This document shows positions 27,433 through 37,973 of a DNA stretch of 64,000 bases, in pieces. The stretch comes from an uncultured Flavobacteriaceae bacterium. Lineage in GTDB: Bacteria > Bacteroidota > Bacteroidia > Flavobacteriales > Flavobacteriaceae. The DNA is taken from NCBI GenBank assembly GCA_943789305.1, contig CALSTP010000001.1:286178-350177 (forward strand), written 5' to 3'. The translations under genes were made by a program, and so were the position numbers. Position 1 is the first letter of the stretch. Every line of letters begins with the position of its first letter. Under the pieces are notes generated by a model. It was not told the origin of the DNA, did no database searches, and worked only from the letters and a program-made list of their open reading frames with translations.

Positions 27433-30400
27433 ATGTCCAACAAAAAAAAATACTTAATACTTTTTTTGGTTTTAATTTTTTGTAGACTTTCTTCTTTTTC
27501 TCAAAGTATAACTATTGACGGAGGCGGGACTGTACGATGTCCAGTAGCATCCATAGGAGCTAGTTCTACTATATCGGGTAAAACCTATTATGTGGCTGAT
27601 GCTGCGGCTATCACATCCATCCTCGATTCTGGCTTTTTTACTGTAGGCTCAACGGTAGTAACTCCTACTGATTTAAGTTGTATGTGTACCTCGCAAATAA
27701 CCAATATGAGAGCTATGTTTAGCGGTAGAGTCACATTTAATGATGATATTTCTAATTGGGATACGAGTAGGGTCACTACTATGGAGGATATGTTTAGAGG
27801 CGCGAGTATATTTGATCAAGATCTATCCAATTGGGATACTAGTGCTGTAGTTAATATGCAACAAACTTTTTATAATGCTTCAGACTTTACCAATAATATA
27901 AATTCTTGGGACGTTAGCGGTGTTACTGATATGGATGGAATGTTTAGAGGAGCAACATTATTTAACCAGCCTCTAGATAGTTGGACTGTTAGTAGTGTTC
28001 TTTCTATGTCAAATATGTTTCGAGAAGCAACATCATTTAATGGTAATATCAGTGGTTGGGATGTTAGTAATGTTAGATATATGCAGTATTTATTTAGACA
28101 GTCTGATTTCAATCAGCCTCTTAATAATTGGGATGTTAGTAGTGTTTTAAATATGTCTGAGATGTTTTATTCTAGTGCTTTCAATCAAGATATTAGATCT
28201 TGGGATGTAAGTAGTGTTACTAACATGTCTAGATTATTTAGGAACACTGATTTTAATCATCCACTAAATAGCTGGACTGTTAGTAATGTGACTAACCTTA
28301 GTCAGATGTTCATGGATAATGATGAATTTGATCAACCACTTGATAATTGGAATGTGTCAAGTGCTACCAACATTTCAAATATTTTTAGAGGTTGTTTTGA
28401 ATTTGATCAGCCATTAAACACATGGAATACCAGTTCAATTACAAATATGGCGGGGGTATTTTATAATGCCCGTAAATTTAATCATCCACTTGATAATTGG
28501 GATGTAAGTAAGGTTACACGTATGGATGATATGTTTTTAAATGCATTCGTGTTTAATGAAAACATTGACAGCTGGACTGTTAGTAATGTTACTAATATGC
28601 ATGAAATGTTTAAGGGCGCTAAAGTCTTTGATAGAAATATTTCAGGATGGATAACAACAAGTCTAGAAAATATTTCTGGAATGTTTTGGGATGCTCGTGA
28701 GTTTAATCGAAATATAAATAGTTGGGATGTTAGTAGTGTCACTAATATGAATAATACATTCAGAAATGCTGATAAATTTAATCAACCTCTAAATAATTGG
28801 AACACTTCATCTGTTCAATATATGAGCTCAACTTTCAGAGCAAATGATCTATTTAATCAAAATCTTTCTAGTTGGGTTACTTCTAGTGTTGAACATATGC
28901 AACATACATTTATGAATAATACTGTCTTTAACAACGGCCAATCATCATCGGTATCCAATACCTTCCAGTGGGATACATCAAGTGTAGAAAGAATGGATGG
29001 TATGTTTGATAATGCAACCGCTTTTAATGGTAATATATCTGGATGGAATGTAAGTATGGTTATTGAAATGGACCGTATGTTTGCTGTCGCATCAGTTTTT
29101 AATCAAGATCTCTCTAATTGGAATACTTCTAGTGCAACTACTCTTAAGGCTATGTTTGCTGGAGCAGCTATTTTTAATAATGGTCTCCCAGCTGGTGTAC
29201 CATCAACTATTATGAATTGGAACACTTCAAGTGTTACAAATATTAATTCTACTTTTAATAATGCACCTGCATTTAATGGTAATATCAGTGGTTGGGATGT
29301 TAGTAATGTTATATCGGCCGAAAATCTTTTTAATGGCGCCTCGAGATTTAATCAACCCATCGGTGGATGGGATGTAACATCAATTACTGATATGGATTAT
29401 ATGCTCAACTCTGCTTCTGTGTTTGATCAAGATCTCAACTGCTGGTGCGTGGAACATAACCCCAGTAGATCATCTTTTAGTAACAGTTCACCTATAAATT
29501 CAAAACCACTTTTTTTACCTAGATGGACGGAGCCATGCGACCCATCAATTGATTTTGGGCTTTCAACAATTGCTCAAGATGACGGGTTAATAACTCCTAC
29601 TATTGTTAGTTCTGGTGGAACTTTTACCGCTTCAATTACCGGAGGAATTGTTCATAGAAATAATCAATGGGGTTCTGGTAAAGCAGATTTTTTAGATATT
29701 AACGCTGCTACAGGTGAAATTAATCCATCTAACTCCTTGGCTGGAGTATATGATATAACTTACTCAACTGGCGCTTGTAAAAGTTTTACAACCTCAATTA
29801 CCATTCGCTCCGTAAATGATCCAATATATCAACTAAGTTATTCATCTAGTCCAATCTGTATATCCGATGGTGGAACTCTTCCTCCTGTAATAATACCCAC
29901 AAACTCTCATGCTACAGTTCCCAGAATATACATTGATCCAGGGAATCCAATAAGTTATCCCAATATAGGAAATGCTCCAAATGGTGAAACCATAGTCAAT
30001 TTAACTACTAACTCAGGTTTTACTCATTGGGAAGACGGCGTTGTTGGTGATGTTTCTGGTAACCATCCAAACTATGAAATAAGATCTGACAATAATGGAG
30101 TAGTTCACAAACCCGGATATTCATGGGAATTACTTAATGGAGCAACTGATAATAATTTTATTACAGATCAGGGTGATGGGAGTTATTTTCCACGTGAATC
30201 ATCCTCTATTTCAATGTGGGTAAAGGAATCCAGTTGGTCAAGTACCACATTTTTGTTTGACTATACCAGCGGAAATGATACATCCGGAAAAATGTGGCTT
30301 TCCACCATTAATCCCTCAGGCGAGCTTCGCTGGCGTATTAAAACTGGAGCAGCAGAAAAAAAATTAACCTTTACCGCTACTGATATAGCAACAAGTGCAG

Positions 30401-33400
30401 ATGGTGCACATTCTGTTTTTGTATCAGACATGGATGGGGATGGAGATATGGACATTCTATCGGCTTCTGATAGAGACGACACTATCGCTTGGTATGAGAA
30501 TAACGGGGCTGCAGATCCTTCTTGGACCGCTTCGGATATAGCAACAAGTGCAGATGAAGCAATTTCTGTCTTTGCAGCAGACATGGACGGGGACGGGGAT
30601 ATGGATATTGTCTCTGCTTCTAAACTTGATAACGCCATTGCATGGTATGAGAATAATGGAGCTGCAGATCCTTCGTGGACAGCTTCGGATATAGCAACAA
30701 GTGCAGATGGTGCAATTTCTGTCTTTGCAGCAGACATGGACGGAGATGGGGATATGGATATTGTATCGGCTTCTTTTCGTGATGACACCATTGCTTGGTA
30801 TGAGAATAATGGGGCTGCAGATCCTACTTGGACCGCTTCGGATATAGCAACTGATGCAGATGGTGCTACGTCTGTCCATGTAGCAGATATGGATGGTGAT
30901 GGAGATATGGATATTGTATTGGCTTCTTATCTCGATGATACTATTTCTTGGTATGAGAATAACGGGGCTGCAGATCCTACCTGGGCCGCGGCTGATATAG
31001 TAACAGATGAAGATTATGCAAGAGATGTCCATGTAGCAGATATGGACGGAGATGGGGATATGGATATTATATCGGCTTCTTATTTAGATGATACCATTGC
31101 TTGGTATGAGAATAATGGGGCTGCAGATCCTACTTGGACCGCTTCGGATATAGCAACTGATGCAGATGGTGCAGTTGCTGTTTTTGTATCAGACATGGAC
31201 GGGGATGGGGATATGGATATCGTTTCGGCTTCTGCTTTTGATAGCACCATTGCTTGGTATGAGAATAACGGGGCTGCAGATCCTTCTTGGACCGCTACTG
31301 ATATAGTATCTGGTGATGGTGGATGGAAATATGGTGTTTTTGCAGCAGATATGGACGGGGACGGGGATATGGATATTGTATCGGCCTCTTATAATGATGA
31401 CACCATTGCTTGGTATGAGAGTGTTATTACCTATGGTCAGGAAGACAATGTAAATCCAATGACAAATAATAATTGGCATAATTTAGTTTTTACAAGAGAT
31501 GAATCTGGAAACCCCGCAGGAGGTGGGATTGTTAAGTTATATGTTGATGGAGTTTTAACTTCTGTTGATTACGGAACTCCTACCGGAGCCTTGGCCTCAC
31601 TAGGTGATGTGATTTTTGGTAGAAATCAAACAAATCAGGGTGTTGCAAATGGTTTTGGGAAATTTACAGGAGAATTTGGACCAATCAGGATTTTCGCACA
31701 CGAATTAACACAATCTGAAGTTGAATACGAATATGACATGTTTGCGCTTCGATACAAACCTGATTCCTTTGCAGCAACACCTGCAAATGCTTCTAGTCCC
31801 GCTGATGGACTTGATATTGATTTAAATACAGGAATAATCGATGTTTCAGCTTCTGCTTCAGGTACATATGTGATCACTGCTTCATGGACAGAGCCTACAA
31901 GTAGTAAAGTTCATACTTCTTCTAATACAATTACAATTGTAGGTTCTGATCCTAGTTTTAGTTATCCCTTTTCAACAATTGCTCAAGATGACGGGTTAAT
32001 AACTCCTACTATTGTTAGTTCTGGTGGAACTTTTACCACTACAATCACCTCAGGGCTTTTTCATAGAAATAATCAATGGGGTCCAGGTAAAGCAGATTTT
32101 TTAGATATTGATTCATCTACAGGCGTTATTAACCCATTAAACTCTCTAGCTGGAGTTTATGACATAACATATACAATTGGTTGCGAAAGCTCTACAACTT
32201 CAATTACTGTTCGTTCTGTAAATGATCCAATGTATGAACTAAGCTATTCATCTAGTCCAGTTTGTAGAAGTACTGGCGGAACACTTACCCCTACAATAAT
32301 TCCCACAAACCAGCATCGTACGGTTCCTACAGTATATCTAGATCCAGGAAATCCAGTTAGTTATCCCAATGTAGGTAATGCTCCAAATAATGAAGCAATA
32401 ATTAATTTAACTACTAACTCAGCATATACTCATTGGGAATTAGGCGTAAGATCTGATAATTCCCTGAATCATCCAGATTATAAAATAAGAAATCTCACTA
32501 ATGGAATTGTTCACAACCAGGGATACTCATTTGAGCTACTTCCTGGGGCAAATGAAGATAATTTAATTCAAAATAATAATAGTGATGCGGATAGAAAATC
32601 TTGGCCAAGATACAATTCTTCTATTTCAATATGGGTAAAGGAATCAGACTGGTCTGACGATACAATGGTCTATGACTTTACAAATGGAGGTGATACAAGT
32701 GGTAAAGATTGGCTTATCTCTGAGGGTGGGGTATGGAAAAGAAGAACTAGAACATTTGCAGGAGATGGTATTTATGTTTTAGGAAATAATACGCTGACTA
32801 ATAATCAATGGCATCACATAGTAGTAACTAGAGATATAACTGGAGGCCCTGGATCAGGAAATTTCACGGGAATTATTAAATTTTATGTAGATGGAGCTTT
32901 AACTAGTACTGTGACAGGAACCGCCAATGGAGCATTAAACGATAGGGGTGAAGTGTTTTTTGGCAGAGATCAAACTACCCAAAATAATGCAACTAATTCT
33001 TCTATGTTTGAGGGAGAATTTGGTCCAATTAGGTTGTTTAAAGTAGATTTGACACAATCTGAAGTTGAACATGAATATGATATGTTTGCTCTGCGATATA
33101 AACCTGACTCCTTTGCAGCAACCCCAAGTGGACTTTCAATCAATGCAGCTACTGGAATAATCGATGTTTCAGCTTCCGTTTCTGGTACATATGAGATTAT
33201 CGCTTCATGGACAGAGCCCATAAGTGGTAAAGTTCACACTTCTTCCAATACAATAACTATTCAAGATCCAGATGCTGGGTTTAGTTATCCTTTAAATAAT
33301 TATTGTCAGTCTACTCTTTCAGAAATTACTCCCACAATTACTGGAGATGCAGGAGGTGTTTTTAGCTCTTCTCCAGCTGGTTTGGTAATTAATCCAGCGA

Positions 33401-35112
33401 CTGGAGTAATTTCTCCAACCGCTTCTTCTGTAAATACATACACTGTTGAATATGCTATTTCTGGTGCATGTTCTTTAACATCTACTTTTACTTTAAAAAT
33501 TACAGAATTTTTAGCAGATGCGAGTTTCAGTTATCCCGGTAATTATTACTGTCAGGGCAGTTCCGTTTTCATAAATCCAGTAGTTACTAGTCCCGGAGGA
33601 TCATTTACTTCTAATCCTGCAGGTCTTGACAGGAATTCAACCGGTGGCATAAATGTTGACTCTTCATCGCCAGGAACTTACATTGTAGAATATAGTACAC
33701 CAGGAGACTGTTCTTCAACTTCAACTTTATCTATTCAAATAGATGCTCCAGATGCGCCTACACTTTCATATTCCAGTTACATTGGTTGTGAAAATGCAAA
33801 TCCTTCTTTAAATCTAAATCCAACTTTAAATATTGCGGGAGGGAGTTTTAGTTCTTCCCCATCAGGATTAAATTTGAATTCAACTAGTGGAATTATCACT
33901 CCTTTTGGTTCTAGTACAGGAAGCTATACGATTGTTTATACAACACCGGGATCATGCCCGGGCGCAACAAGTGTTTTGTTTGAGGTTTACCCTGCAGATG
34001 ATCCAACGTTTAATTACTTTCAAAATTCTTTTTGTAAAAGTTTATTTAATACAATTACCCCTACCATAACTACAACTGGAGGGACTTTTAGTTCCAGTCC
34101 AATAGGGCTAAACATTGATGCATCCAATGGAGCAATAAATCCAGCACTTTCTGATGTAGGCACCTATACTGTCGAATACACCACTGCCGCTATATGTTCA
34201 TCAGTTTCATCAACTGTAATTATAATTAATCCCGTAGAAAATCCAATTTTCACATATCCTGATAACACTTATTGTCAAGGAACTACAGAAAAAGTAACTC
34301 CCACTCTTTCAATATTTGGTGGAACATTTACATCGAGTCCCTCTGGATTAGATATTGATTTTCTTACAGGAGAAATTGATACTAATTTGTCTGCTGTTTC
34401 AACCTACACAATAGAATATACCTCAGTCGGAATATGTTCTGGGATAGCATCTTTTACTTTAGTAATCAATGATTTTAAAAATGATCCTGATTTCAGCTAT
34501 CCTGCTTTATTATACTGTATAAGTGACCTATCAACTGTTACACCAACAATAGAGACTCCTGGAGGAACATTTACCTCAAGTCCAACGGGATTAAGCATTA
34601 ACGCAGCCACAGGGAATATAATTCCAAGCTTATCATCGGTTGGTAGTTATACAATCGGATATACCACAGCGGGTGATTGCCAAGACACATCTTCATCTAC
34701 AATTGAAATAAAAGCTATTGACAACTCGAATTTCAGTTATAGTTCAAATCTATTTTGTACACAAAACACTTCTTTAGCCTCACCCACAGTTACAACTTTT
34801 GGAGGGACATTTAGTTCCAGTCCCACAGGGCTTTTGATAGATCAAATAACAGGTATTATTAATCCTGCTAGTTCAGTTTCTGGCGTTTATAATATTACAT
34901 ACACAACTCCCGAGACTCTATCCTATCCCATTGTTACACTTGGATGTGTTAGTAGTACTACCATTTCTATAACTTTATCTTCACTTAACACAGGAACTTT
35001 TGATTATGGCTATGCTCCTGAGACAGAGTTCTGTCCTGATGATAGTGATATTAGACCCTCTATTAGCTGGTTCTGTCTCGGGTACATTCTTCAGTTTACC
35101 AGCTGGGCTTGA
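27433..35112 (+). CDS. Giant BspA-like (DUF285) adhesin, N-terminal part before a frameshift
   Basis: 2559 residues with a signal peptide (cut near SFSQ). Domain order: a short TIDGGG...VRC module (25-80); about 22 DUF285/BspA-like repeats of ~24-26 residues anchored by W(D/N)(V/T)S (about 86-675); a first LamG-like domain (about 836-972 and 1331-1442) split by seven 51-residue FG-GAP-like calcium repeats with DMDGDGDMDI (976-1331); a second, unsplit LamG-like domain (about 1633-1894); then about nine Ig-like units of ~75 residues with the GGTFSSSP-GL pattern (1946 to end). The last unit loses its frame near 35065 and stops early. The adjacent downstream frame continues it and holds the T9SS secretion domain. 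It is likely a surface adhesin. Confidence 0.85.
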   Translation: MSNKKKYLILFLVLIFCRLSSFSQSITIDGGGTVRCPVASIGASSTISGKTYYVADAAAITSILDSGFFTVGSTVVTPTDLSCMCTSQITNMRAMFSGRVTFNDDISNWDTSRVTTMEDMFRGASIFDQDLSNWDTSAVVNMQQTFYNASDFTNNINSWDVSGVTDMDGMFRGATLFNQPLDSWTVSSVLSMSNMFREATSFNGNISGWDVSNVRYMQYLFRQSDFNQPLNNWDVSSVLNMSEMFYSSAFNQDIRSWDVSSVTNMSRLFRNTDFNHPLNSWTVSNVTNLSQMFMDNDEFDQPLDNWNVSSATNISNIFRGCFEFDQPLNTWNTSSITNMAGVFYNARKFNHPLDNWDVSKVTRMDDMFLNAFVFNENIDSWTVSNVTNMHEMFKGAKVFDRNISGWITTSLENISGMFWDAREFNRNINSWDVSSVTNMNNTFRNADKFNQPLNNWNTSSVQYMSSTFRANDLFNQNLSSWVTSSVEHMQHTFMNNTVFNNGQSSSVSNTFQWDTSSVERMDGMFDNATAFNGNISGWNVSMVIEMDRMFAVASVFNQDLSNWNTSSATTLKAMFAGAAIFNNGLPAGVPSTIMNWNTSSVTNINSTFNNAPAFNGNISGWDVSNVISAENLFNGASRFNQPIGGWDVTSITDMDYMLNSASVFDQDLNCWCVEHNPSRSSFSNSSPINSKPLFLPRWTEPCDPSIDFGLSTIAQDDGLITPTIVSSGGTFTASITGGIVHRNNQWGSGKADFLDINAATGEINPSNSLAGVYDITYSTGACKSFTTSITIRSVNDPIYQLSYSSSPICISDGGTLPPVIIPTNSHATVPRIYIDPGNPISYPNIGNAPNGETIVNLTTNSGFTHWEDGVVGDVSGNHPNYEIRSDNNGVVHKPGYSWELLNGATDNNFITDQGDGSYFPRESSSISMWVKESSWSSTTFLFDYTSGNDTSGKMWLSTINPSGELRWRIKTGAAEKKLTFTATDIATSADGAHSVFVSDMDGDGDMDILSASDRDDTIAWYENNGAADPSWTASDIATSADEAISVFAADMDGDGDMDIVSASKLDNAIAWYENNGAADPSWTASDIATSADGAISVFAADMDGDGDMDIVSASFRDDTIAWYENNGAADPTWTASDIATDADGATSVHVADMDGDGDMDIVLASYLDDTISWYENNGAADPTWAAADIVTDEDYARDVHVADMDGDGDMDIISASYLDDTIAWYENNGAADPTWTASDIATDADGAVAVFVSDMDGDGDMDIVSASAFDSTIAWYENNGAADPSWTATDIVSGDGGWKYGVFAADMDGDGDMDIVSASYNDDTIAWYESVITYGQEDNVNPMTNNNWHNLVFTRDESGNPAGGGIVKLYVDGVLTSVDYGTPTGALASLGDVIFGRNQTNQGVANGFGKFTGEFGPIRIFAHELTQSEVEYEYDMFALRYKPDSFAATPANASSPADGLDIDLNTGIIDVSASASGTYVITASWTEPTSSKVHTSSNTITIVGSDPSFSYPFSTIAQDDGLITPTIVSSGGTFTTTITSGLFHRNNQWGPGKADFLDIDSSTGVINPLNSLAGVYDITYTIGCESSTTSITVRSVNDPMYELSYSSSPVCRSTGGTLTPTIIPTNQHRTVPTVYLDPGNPVSYPNVGNAPNNEAIINLTTNSAYTHWELGVRSDNSLNHPDYKIRNLTNGIVHNQGYSFELLPGANEDNLIQNNNSDADRKSWPRYNSSISIWVKESDWSDDTMVYDFTNGGDTSGKDWLISEGGVWKRRTRTFAGDGIYVLGNNTLTNNQWHHIVVTRDITGGPGSGNFTGIIKFYVDGALTSTVTGTANGALNDRGEVFFGRDQTTQNNATNSSMFEGEFGPIRLFKVDLTQSEVEHEYDMFALRYKPDSFAATPSGLSINAATGIIDVSASVSGTYEIIASWTEPISGKVHTSSNTITIQDPDAGFSYPLNNYCQSTLSEITPTITGDAGGVFSSSPAGLVINPATGVISPTASSVNTYTVEYAISGACSLTSTFTLKITEFLADASFSYPGNYYCQGSSVFINPVVTSPGGSFTSNPAGLDRNSTGGINVDSSSPGTYIVEYSTPGDCSSTSTLSIQIDAPDAPTLSYSSYIGCENANPSLNLNPTLNIAGGSFSSSPSGLNLNSTSGIITPFGSSTGSYTIVYTTPGSCPGATSVLFEVYPADDPTFNYFQNSFCKSLFNTITPTITTTGGTFSSSPIGLNIDASNGAINPALSDVGTYTVEYTTAAICSSVSSTVIIINPVENPIFTYPDNTYCQGTTEKVTPTLSIFGGTFTSSPSGLDIDFLTGEIDTNLSAVSTYTIEYTSVGICSGIASFTLVINDFKNDPDFSYPALLYCISDLSTVTPTIETPGGTFTSSPTGLSINAATGNIIPSLSSVGSYTIGYTTAGDCQDTSSSTIEIKAIDNSNFSYSSNLFCTQNTSLASPTVTTFGGTFSSSPTGLLIDQITGIINPASSVSGVYNITYTTPETLSYPIVTLGCVSSTTISITLSSLNTGTFDYGYAPETEFCPDDSDIRPSISWFCLGYILQFTSWA
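30367..31425 (+). repeat. Seven tandem ~153-bp FG-GAP/VCBS-like coding repeats
   Basis: Seven in-frame repeats of 51 codons. Each contains a D-x-D-G-D-x-D type calcium loop (ADMDGDGDMDI) and a TIAWYENNGAADP linker. Copies are highly similar at DNA level and the last is slightly divergent. They interrupt the first LamG-like domain of the adhesin. Confidence 0.85.
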
Positions 35113-36976
35113 CATAAATCCAACAACTGGGAAAATTGATTTTCAAAATTCAACTTATGGGACATATAGTATCTTTTATGAAGTCCCATCCCTTTGTGGA
35201 AATTCGACCTCGTCATCAACCATTATACTTAAAGAAGATTGTACCCTTACTTGTGATATAGATGGCGATGGTGTTTGCTGTGCAAGTGAAATATTATATG
35301 GAACAATTTGTTCAGATCCATGTGATTATTTTTTTCCAGGAGTAGTCTTTAATAATTTGTCTTCTAGTTGGAATAATCTTGATTGTGATGGAGATGGAGT
35401 TTTAAATGGAGACGAGTTAAATGATAATACTGATCCAAGAAATGCTTGTAGCTATTTTGTAAATAGTATTACATCAAGCATTACTTCTATTGACAGAGAC
35501 TGTGATGGCGATGGGGTTCTTGATTCAGCTGAAATATTTGATAACACCAACCCTTTCAATAGTTGTTCCCTAAATATAAATAATGTAACACTTGTAGTAA
35601 CCTCTCAAGGTGACTGCGATGGTGATGGAGTTTCAGACTTGATTGAGGTTATCGACAATACTAATCAAACTAATGGATGTAGTTATTTATTAAGAAGTGT
35701 AAACACAACATCAAGTCTTGCATGGCAGGCACAAGATTGTGATGGAGACGGAGTTATAAACGGAAACGAACTAAGAGATGGTACTAATATCTTTGACAGA
35801 TGCGATTACAAATTTGAGAGCTTAACTATATTTCCAATTCGGGGATTTGATTGTGACGGAGATGGTTTGACCAACTGGCAAGAAATTGTAAAAAGTAGAA
35901 CTAATCCTCAAGATAGATGTGACTTTGATCTAGAATTTGTCGATTCACTACCAGATGAACAATGGAATAAATTTGATTGTGATGGAGATGGTTATGATAA
36001 TTATGTTGATAAATTTCCAACATATAAATTTGAGTGGTATGACACAGATAATGATTCAGTAGGTGATAATCGAGATTTAGATGATGATAATGATGGTATT
36101 GAAGACATGCAAGAAGGTTTTGATGATTTAGATAATGATGGAATTCCAAATAATCTTGATTTAGACAGCGACGGAGATGGCTGCTCTGACACAGTTGAAG
36201 CCGGATATTCTGATCTCAACATAGGTCGTATAACTGGATCTGATCCAATTGAAATAGACCTTGAAGGGAAAATTTTATTGAATGAAGGATATACTGAAAT
36301 TTCAGATAATGATGCTAATGGAGTATTAGATTTTTTAGACAAAGGCTCATCTGCAGAAATCTATTTAGAGCCAATCGAAAAACAAAAAATTAATAAAGGA
36401 TCATCAAATGAAATTTATATTCTTGCAAGTTCTGAATCTGCAATTAATTATAAATGGCAAGTAAGCAAAAAATCAATTTCTTCCACATCATATGACCAAT
36501 GGGTTGAAATTTCAGATAATGAATTCTACAGTGGTACAAATACAAATAAACTAACTGTTTATAATACGTCCTATAATATGGAAGGATGGAAATATAGAGT
36601 AATCACCTTTACGCCAGATTATATTTGTGGGGGAGAAATCATTTCGGGATCAAGCGAATTAATAATCACCAATTTGGAGATCCCCAAAGCATTTTCTCCA
36701 GATGGAGATGGAATCAATGATAAATGGACTGTTAGAGGAGGTTTAAATGAAAATTACCCTAATAATAAAATCGTTGTTTTTAATAGATGGGGAATAAAAG
36801 TATACGGAGCTACAGGATATCAAAATGACTGGGATGGGACATATAATAACAATATAAGCACCACCAGCTCGTCAAATCTTCCAGTGGGCACATACTTTTA
36901 TGTTTTGGACTTAAATGGGGATGGTTCGGATGTGAGAAAAGGATATGTATATATTACAAGGATGAACGATGAATAA
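35000..36976 (+). CDS. C-terminal part of the giant adhesin: Ca-binding loops and T9SS type B domain
   Basis: This frame overlaps the end of the preceding frame. Sequence continuous with the adhesin begins at about 35066 (AGSVSGTFFSLPAGLDINPTTG completes the last Ig-like unit); the earlier residues are an artefact of the alternative frame. Six to eight DxDGDG loops (about 35260-36190) resemble thrombospondin type 3 calcium repeats. The last ~90 residues (from IPKAFSPDGDGINDKW) are the gliding-motility/CHU_C type T9SS C-terminal domain, including NRWGIKVY and DWDGTYN. PorP follows with an 8-nt overlap. The intact gene would span 27433-36976 and encode about 3,180 residues. Whether the frameshift is natural or a sequencing error is unknown. 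Confidence 0.8.
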   Translation: MIMAMLLRQSSVLMIVILDPLLAGSVSGTFFSLPAGLDINPTTGKIDFQNSTYGTYSIFYEVPSLCGNSTSSSTIILKEDCTLTCDIDGDGVCCASEILYGTICSDPCDYFFPGVVFNNLSSSWNNLDCDGDGVLNGDELNDNTDPRNACSYFVNSITSSITSIDRDCDGDGVLDSAEIFDNTNPFNSCSLNINNVTLVVTSQGDCDGDGVSDLIEVIDNTNQTNGCSYLLRSVNTTSSLAWQAQDCDGDGVINGNELRDGTNIFDRCDYKFESLTIFPIRGFDCDGDGLTNWQEIVKSRTNPQDRCDFDLEFVDSLPDEQWNKFDCDGDGYDNYVDKFPTYKFEWYDTDNDSVGDNRDLDDDNDGIEDMQEGFDDLDNDGIPNNLDLDSDGDGCSDTVEAGYSDLNIGRITGSDPIEIDLEGKILLNEGYTEISDNDANGVLDFLDKGSSAEIYLEPIEKQKINKGSSNEIYILASSESAINYKWQVSKKSISSTSYDQWVEISDNEFYSGTNTNKLTVYNTSYNMEGWKYRVITFTPDYICGGEIISGSSELIITNLEIPKAFSPDGDGINDKWTVRGGLNENYPNNKIVVFNRWGIKVYGATGYQNDWDGTYNNNISTTSSSNLPVGTYFYVLDLNGDGSDVRKGYVYITRMNDE

Positions 36977-37943
36977 ATATATAGTTTTAAATATCATCCT
37001 TTTTTTATTCTTGAATATACATAAAATTCGAGCACAGCAAGAAATCAATTTTAGTCAGTATATGTTAAATAGTCAATTATTTAATCCTGCTTTTTTTGGA
37101 TTAGAGGAGAATTTAACAATTAGCTCACTTAATAGCTTACAATGGTTAGGTTTTGAGGGAAATCCAACAACTAATTCGATTCTTTTAGATGCCAAATTAA
37201 AAAATAATTTAGGAATAGGTATGGAACTGATTAGTGATAAAATAGGTCCAACCAGTAGTAACTTTATAGCGATTAACGCAGCATATCATCTTAAGTTAAA
37301 TAAAAATTCTCAAAAACTTTCACTAGGAATTAAAGTAAGTGGTAACGACCACAATATCAGTTTAAATAGTATGAGTTTTGATGACACAACTGATCCAAAT
37401 GCTAGGACTAAGGACAGTTATTTTATTCCAAATATTGGCTTTGGACTTCATTACTATTCAGATAAGTTTTACCTAGCCTTTTCAATACCCTATTTTTTTG
37501 AGCCCAAGGCAATAAATAAAAAAAGGCATTATTATGTGTCGGGTGGTTTTAAAAAGGAGCTTAATAAAAAATTAATAATTAACCCTAATTTTTTATTTAA
37601 AAAAGCTGCAAACACACCAACGAGTATCGATGTTTCAACCATGATTTTCTATGAGAATTTATTTTGGTTTGGTATAAATTATGGAGCTTCTGAAAATGGC
37701 TTTATTACCCCTAGTGACTCAGGTAGCAACTTAAGCTTTATCTCAGGATTTAAGTTAATTCCTTCCCTTTCAATAGGATATTCTGTTACATCACAAATAG
37801 GAAATTGGACAGGATCTGCTAACAGCCGTTCTCATGAAATTTACATTAAATTCAGTTCATCTAAAAAATTATCTCAATCTTCTGATGAAACTTCAATTGG
37901 AATGGAGGTTGAAATTTCCCAACAAAAGAAATCAGACAATTGA
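36969..37943 (+). CDS. PorP/SprF family type IX secretion-associated outer-membrane protein
   Basis: 324 residues, signal peptide cut near IRAQ. PorP/SprF hallmarks are visible: INFSQYMLNSQLFNPAFFG near the mature N-terminus, a first-strand QWLGFEGNP and alternating strands to residue ~300, then a charged Ser/Glu tail. In Flavobacteria these outer-membrane proteins are paired with T9SS type B substrates and help anchor them. Its ATG overlaps the stop of the adhesin C-terminal frame (ATGAATAA), which suggests co-translation and a dedicated partnership. Confidence 0.9.
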   Translation: MNKYIVLNIILFLFLNIHKIRAQQEINFSQYMLNSQLFNPAFFGLEENLTISSLNSLQWLGFEGNPTTNSILLDAKLKNNLGIGMELISDKIGPTSSNFIAINAAYHLKLNKNSQKLSLGIKVSGNDHNISLNSMSFDDTTDPNARTKDSYFIPNIGFGLHYYSDKFYLAFSIPYFFEPKAINKKRHYYVSGGFKKELNKKLIINPNFLFKKAANTPTSIDVSTMIFYENLFWFGINYGASENGFITPSDSGSNLSFISGFKLIPSLSIGYSVTSQIGNWTGSANSRSHEIYIKFSSSKKLSQSSDETSIGMEVEISQQKKSDN

Positions 37944-37973
37944 GTAAATGATTTCGATCAATGTCAATTCCGT

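Noticed and set aside
30367-31425. Tandem repeats as a possible CRISPR array
   Set aside because: The units are ~153 bp, contiguous without variable spacers, and keep one reading frame with calcium-loop residues.
30261-31479. Long minus-strand frames (176, 191 and 96 residues) opposite the calcium repeats
   Set aside because: They are antisense shadows created by the periodic coding repeats, and they consist of translated reverse complements of the repeat itself.
35040-35112. Programmed ribosomal frameshift in the giant adhesin
   Set aside because: No X-XXY-YYZ slippery heptamer or stable downstream hairpin is visible at the frame change; a base insertion or sequence error is simpler.
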